From Bacteroidia bacterium (GTDB lineage Bacteria; Bacteroidota; Bacteroidia; Bacteroidales; Azobacteroidaceae): DNA of 9,571 nucleotides. This document shows, in pieces, positions 7,076-9,571 of this stretch. Below the pieces are notes generated by a model. It made no database searches. It had not been told where the DNA came from and was given only the letters and a program-made list of their open reading frames with translations. Every line of letters begins with the position of its first letter. The first letter of the stretch is position 1. The position numbers were made by a program, and so were the translations under genes. The stretch covers positions 1 through 9,571 of the forward strand of contig BNTU01000107.1 of NCBI GenBank assembly GCA_025996835.1, given 5' to 3'.

Positions 7076-8257
7076 ATGGCAAAAACAATTTTCAAAATTC
7101 ATTCAACAGTCGCAATTGCGCTATTTGTGTGCAGCACAGCAGTTGCGCAAACATGGAACATCGGCTCGCCCAATGCAGCCGATGTCACCGCTACGCTTAG
7201 CGGTGGCACCCTCACTATCAGTGGTAGTGGGGCTATGCGAGATTGGACGTATGATGGTTCCCCGTGGTATTCGCAACGTGCCGGCATTACAACTGTAGTA
7301 ATAAATGACGGTGTGACAACGATTGGAAGTTTTGCCTTTCATGACAACAGCAGTCTTACCTCCGTTACCATTCCCGGCAGCGTTACAGGCATTGGGCAGA
7401 GTGCTTTTGCCTATTGCAGCGGTCTTACCTCCGTTATCATTCCCGGCAATGTTACAAGCATTGCGGGTTCTGCTTTTGAGGGTTGCAGTGGTCTTACTTC
7501 CATTATCATTCCCGGCAGTGTTACAAGCATTGGAGAGAAATCTTTTGAGGGTTGCTCCAAACTTACCGGTATCGCTGTAGATGCTGCCAATGCGTGGTAT
7601 AGTTCAATAGACAGTGTGGTTTACAACAAAAATCAGGACTCTTTACTGATATGTCCGAGGGGGAAGCAGCAAGATACTTTTATCATTCCTAACAGCGTGA
7701 CCTGTATTGGGCGTTATGCTTTTTACTATTGCAGCAGTCTCTCCTCCGTTGCCATTCCCGGCAGCGTTACGAGCATTGAGCAGTCTGCTTTTCAGGGTTG
7801 CAGCGGTCTCACTTCCGTTGCCATTCCCGGCAGCGTTACAAGCATTGGGAGTTCTGCTTTTTCCGCTTGCAGCTATCTTACCTCCGTTGCCATTCCCGGC
7901 GGCGTTACGAGCATTGAGAGCTCTGCTTTTTCCTATTGCATCGGTCTTGCCTCCGTTATCATTCCCGGCAGCGTTACAAGCATTGAATATGGTGCTTTTC
8001 AGGATTGCAGCAGTCTTGTGGCTATAACAAGCTTAAATTCTGTTCCACCAAACGCAGACGATGCCTTTTTCGGGTTAAATACGAGTAACTGTACCCTCAC
8101 CGTATCTATTTGCGCACTTCCGGACTATCAAAAAGACACAGTGTGGAATAAATTTGGTCGTATTGTTGCTGACACATCGTTACCGTGTTCTGACCCCAAT
8201 GCAGCCATAGAAGAACCTGAAATTTCACTGCACGAAGATGCACAATATAAATATTAA
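7076..8257 (+). CDS. Secreted BspA-like leucine-rich-repeat protein
   Basis: The protein is 393 aa. The ATG at 7076 is chosen over an in-frame one at 6938 because it begins a typical Sec signal peptide (residues 1-25, ending AVAQ before TWNIG) and lies 6 nt past the conserved leader; the upstream extension lies inside the structured RNA. After a WNIGSPNAADV...GAMRDW N-cap domain (26-70) come nine BspA-type (LRR_5) repeats of about 23 aa. Four run at 71-162 and five at 200-313, with consensus LTSVxIPGSVTSIGxSAFxxCS. An irregular unit (163-199) separates the two blocks. A terminal cap (314-366, ending FGRIVAD) resembles the usual end of such domains. The last residues, IEEPEISLHEDAQYKY, resemble the entry to a type IX sorting domain but stop short. 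Such proteins are surface or secreted binding proteins; the ligand is unknown. No terminator is evident downstream. Confidence 0.88.
   Translation: MAKTIFKIHSTVAIALFVCSTAVAQTWNIGSPNAADVTATLSGGTLTISGSGAMRDWTYDGSPWYSQRAGITTVVINDGVTTIGSFAFHDNSSLTSVTIPGSVTGIGQSAFAYCSGLTSVIIPGNVTSIAGSAFEGCSGLTSIIIPGSVTSIGEKSFEGCSKLTGIAVDAANAWYSSIDSVVYNKNQDSLLICPRGKQQDTFIIPNSVTCIGRYAFYYCSSLSSVAIPGSVTSIEQSAFQGCSGLTSVAIPGSVTSIGSSAFSACSYLTSVAIPGGVTSIESSAFSYCIGLASVIIPGSVTSIEYGAFQDCSSLVAITSLNSVPPNADDAFFGLNTSNCTLTVSICALPDYQKDTVWNKFGRIVADTSLPCSDPNAAIEEPEISLHEDAQYKY
7286..8014 (+). repeat. Tandem 69-bp repeats encoding the LRR units
   Basis: Each 23-aa LRR is a 69-bp DNA unit, and the units are close at the nucleotide level: ATTCCCGGCAGCGTTAC recurs with few changes in most copies from about 7370 to 7980. 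The first unit (7286-7354) and the irregular segment 7562-7672 are the most diverged. Such homogeneous repeats can gain or lose units by slippage or recombination. Confidence 0.85.
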
Positions 8258-8394
8258 AAAATATAAAATCATTTTTCGTCCCATAATTTTACTATTAAGA
8301 CTGCAAAGCTACAAAAATTTATTTTTCATAGCACCGGAACAAAGATTTATGCCAATACACAAGCATTTTTGCGGTTACTCTGAAAAAAACACCT
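8258..8394. other. Intergenic spacer without recognised features
   Basis: This A/T-rich stretch between the LRR stop and leader copy B has no convincing ORF or terminator. A minus-strand TAGCTTTG at 8304-8311 resembles a -7 box, but it lacks a -33 box and no minus-strand gene follows it. Confidence 0.5.
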
Positions 8395-8699
8395 TGTTTT
8401 AAAAATAATGCTTACCTTTGCCGCCGTTGAAACAAGATAAAAACAACAAAAAATGAAAACTTAAAATTGTAAATTATTATCAATAGGGCTTTTGGCTCTT
8501 ATTCTCGTTTTCTGAAATCTGGAAAATTTCACACTATCTGAGAATAGGTTGCGAAGGTTCACGCCGTTTGGCGTGAATTGTTTCGGGCTTATTTAGATAA
8601 ACGGCATTTTCCAGAGCCCCAGAAAACAAATAAGCAATCAACGAGCAGTTTAACGCTTTTAGTTTGCCGAAGAGTAAGGGTTTAGTCCATAAACTTTTA
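8383..8699 (+). repeat. Direct repeat copy B: promoter plus leader
   Basis: Second copy of the 6741-7069 module, offset by 1636 bp at the 5' end and 1630 bp at the 3' end. The promoter-proximal 79 nt and the start-proximal 41 nt are practically identical to copy A. The A-rich tract before the promoter is also shared. Confidence 0.9.
8413..8420 (+). promoter_or_regulatory. -7 box of leader copy B
   Basis: TACCTTTG, identical in sequence and context to the copy A box. It should drive the helicase gene, with a start near 8426 and an about 280-nt leader. A TTG at 8394-8396 is the nearest -33-like triplet, but its 16-base spacing is short. Confidence 0.65.
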
Positions 8700-8705
8700 A
8701 ACAGT
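8426..8705 (+). ncRNA. Structured leader RNA, copy B (upstream of helicase gene)
   Basis: It shares the fold of copy A. Helices: CTTATT 8498-8503 with 8629-8634; GTTTTCTG 8507-8514 with 8620-8627; TCTGGAAAAT 8518-8527 with 8606-8615; GAATAGGT 8542-8549 with 8587-8594; apical TTCACGCC 8558-8565 with 8570-8577. Relative to copy A the third helix has three compensatory changes: A-U to G-C, C-G to G-C, and C-G to A-U. The mini-frame ATG AAA ACT TAA (8453-8464) and the start-proximal hairpin (8676-8684 with 8690-8698) are retained. The RNA family is unknown to me. Confidence 0.72.
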
Positions 8706-9571
8706 ATGAGATTAGAAAATTGGTTTATCTCAAATCCTGACACTTCGCAACAAGAAGTATTGAAAGTGCCAATCAATCAAAATTTGATTGTGAAAGGTGC
8801 AGCCGGAAGCGGCAAAACAAATATGGCGATTTATCGTGCCAATCAAGCGGGCGATAATTCATTTGTGATAGTGGTTTACACTGTTGCTTTGAAAAAAATG
8901 GTCAGGTATGGGCTAAGTGAGTTAGGTCTTGACAAAGACCGGGTTATTCACGAGTGGTCATGGATTCACAGAGGGATTGAGATTTCTGGTGATGTTTTCT
9001 GTATGAAAGGAAACAATGCTTATGCACTAAATAGAAGTTTGCTAATTTTAAAAACTTCAGATGAAGTAAAATTTTTTGTTTCGAGAGCAGAATACGATTC
9101 TATCGTTCAGAACGGACTATTTTTGAATTATAACGTTCAAAACATTCAAAATCCATTGGAAGTTTCAATTGATTTTGACGATTGGGTTGAAGATAAATTT
9201 TACAAAACTTTTTATCGCCATGCTCGTTGGTTTAAACAAATCCAATTACAGAATTTTCAGTTAAATCCAGCCGATGAAAAATTTGTTTTTATTCCAAGTG
9301 GGTTTTTAATTAAAGAAAAAGGTGTTGTAAACTATTTGATTTTTGATGAGGGGCAGGATTTTTCCATATCGGATTATCAACAAAATTTTATTTCACAAGC
9401 CCAAAAATCAATTACGGTTTTCGGAGATACGAGCCAACAATTATACAAACAGAGAGGAACGAGTATTGATAATATTGCAATTGCCTTTAAATATCCTCTT
9501 TTGAATCTTAACTACAATTACAGAATACCAAAAACGGTTGCCAAAGTAGCGCAAAACATTCCAAATCCACA
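8706..9571 (+). CDS. UvrD/Rep-like superfamily 1 helicase, 3' end beyond window
   Basis: The frame is open from the ATG at 8706 to the window edge (288 codons seen), so the gene is partial. Motifs of an SF1A helicase/ATPase appear in order: a glutamine-containing N-terminus (NPDTSQQ, 10-16), Walker A GAAGSGKT (31-38), motif Ia-like VVYTVALKKM (56-65), Walker B LIFDEGQDFS (211-220), motif III VFGDTSQQLY (238-247) and motif IV-like LNYNYRIPKT (268-277). The spacing between motifs I and II is shorter than in canonical UvrD, as in small accessory helicases. The start is fixed by the 6-nt distance from the conserved leader, as in the LRR gene. The composition is AT-rich and unlike dnaE. A host-defence or mobile-element role is possible, but nothing visible shows it. 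Confidence 0.88.
   Translation, partial: MRLENWFISNPDTSQQEVLKVPINQNLIVKGAAGSGKTNMAIYRANQAGDNSFVIVVYTVALKKMVRYGLSELGLDKDRVIHEWSWIHRGIEISGDVFCMKGNNAYALNRSLLILKTSDEVKFFVSRAEYDSIVQNGLFLNYNVQNIQNPLEVSIDFDDWVEDKFYKTFYRHARWFKQIQLQNFQLNPADEKFVFIPSGFLIKEKGVVNYLIFDEGQDFSISDYQQNFISQAQKSITVFGDTSQQLYKQRGTSIDNIAIAFKYPLLNLNYNYRIPKTVAKVAQNIPNP

Noticed and set aside
8304..8311. Minus-strand TAGCTTTG box
   Set aside because: It fits the -7 consensus, but there is no -33 box at the right spacing and no minus-strand gene downstream.
6863..8634. Pseudoknot in the leaders (CUUAUUCUC with GAGAAUAGG in copy B, and a matching pair in copy A)
   Set aside because: Nine pairs are possible in both copies, but the same strands take part in a fully nested rod supported by compensatory changes. 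The pseudoknot is at most an alternative state and cannot be decided by eye.
8534..8776. 80-aa minus-strand ORF
   Set aside because: It is antisense to leader copy B and the helicase start, and is explained by the structured leader and the coding sequence on the other strand.

Overview
The window looks like chromosomal DNA of a Bacteroidetes bacterium, probably of the order Bacteroidales. The evidence is repeated TAnnTTTG-type -7 promoter boxes, a 1231-residue PHP-domain DnaE, near-absence of Shine-Dalgarno sites, a secreted BspA-like leucine-rich-repeat protein, and a large modular palindrome of a kind I associate with that group. The species cannot be named from the sequence.

Layout. Positions 1-232 hold a perfect hairpin and the dnaE terminator. 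Positions 233-5291 (all minus strand) are a compact operon read sufC, sufD, dnaE. The genes are joined by two ATGA stop/start overlaps, driven by a TATCTTTG promoter at 5314-5321 and ended by an intrinsic terminator at 208-227. SufC is the Fe-S assembly ATPase. The SufD partner is only about half the usual length, and no sufB is visible. DnaE is a complete replicative polymerase alpha subunit. Positions 5362-6039 (minus) encode a NYN-domain nuclease-like protein. Its about 93-nt leader carries a well-formed intrinsic terminator between promoter and start codon. Positions 6211-6706 are a large modular inverted repeat without believable coding content.

Positions 6741-9571 (plus) are the most unusual part. 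A promoter plus an about 280-nt leader occurs twice, 1.6 kb apart, each time ending exactly 6 nt before the start codon of an unrelated gene. The first gene (7076-8257) is a secreted BspA-like LRR protein. The second (8706 to the window end, partial) is a UvrD-like superfamily 1 helicase. The two leaders have diverged in the middle, yet fold into the same nested rod, with three two-sided compensatory base-pair changes in one helix. This is good internal evidence for a conserved structured RNA travelling with, or regulating, unrelated genes.

The operon from sufC to dnaE is ordinary housekeeping material of moderate GC. From the NYN gene rightward the DNA is more AT-rich, repeat-laden and accessory in character.
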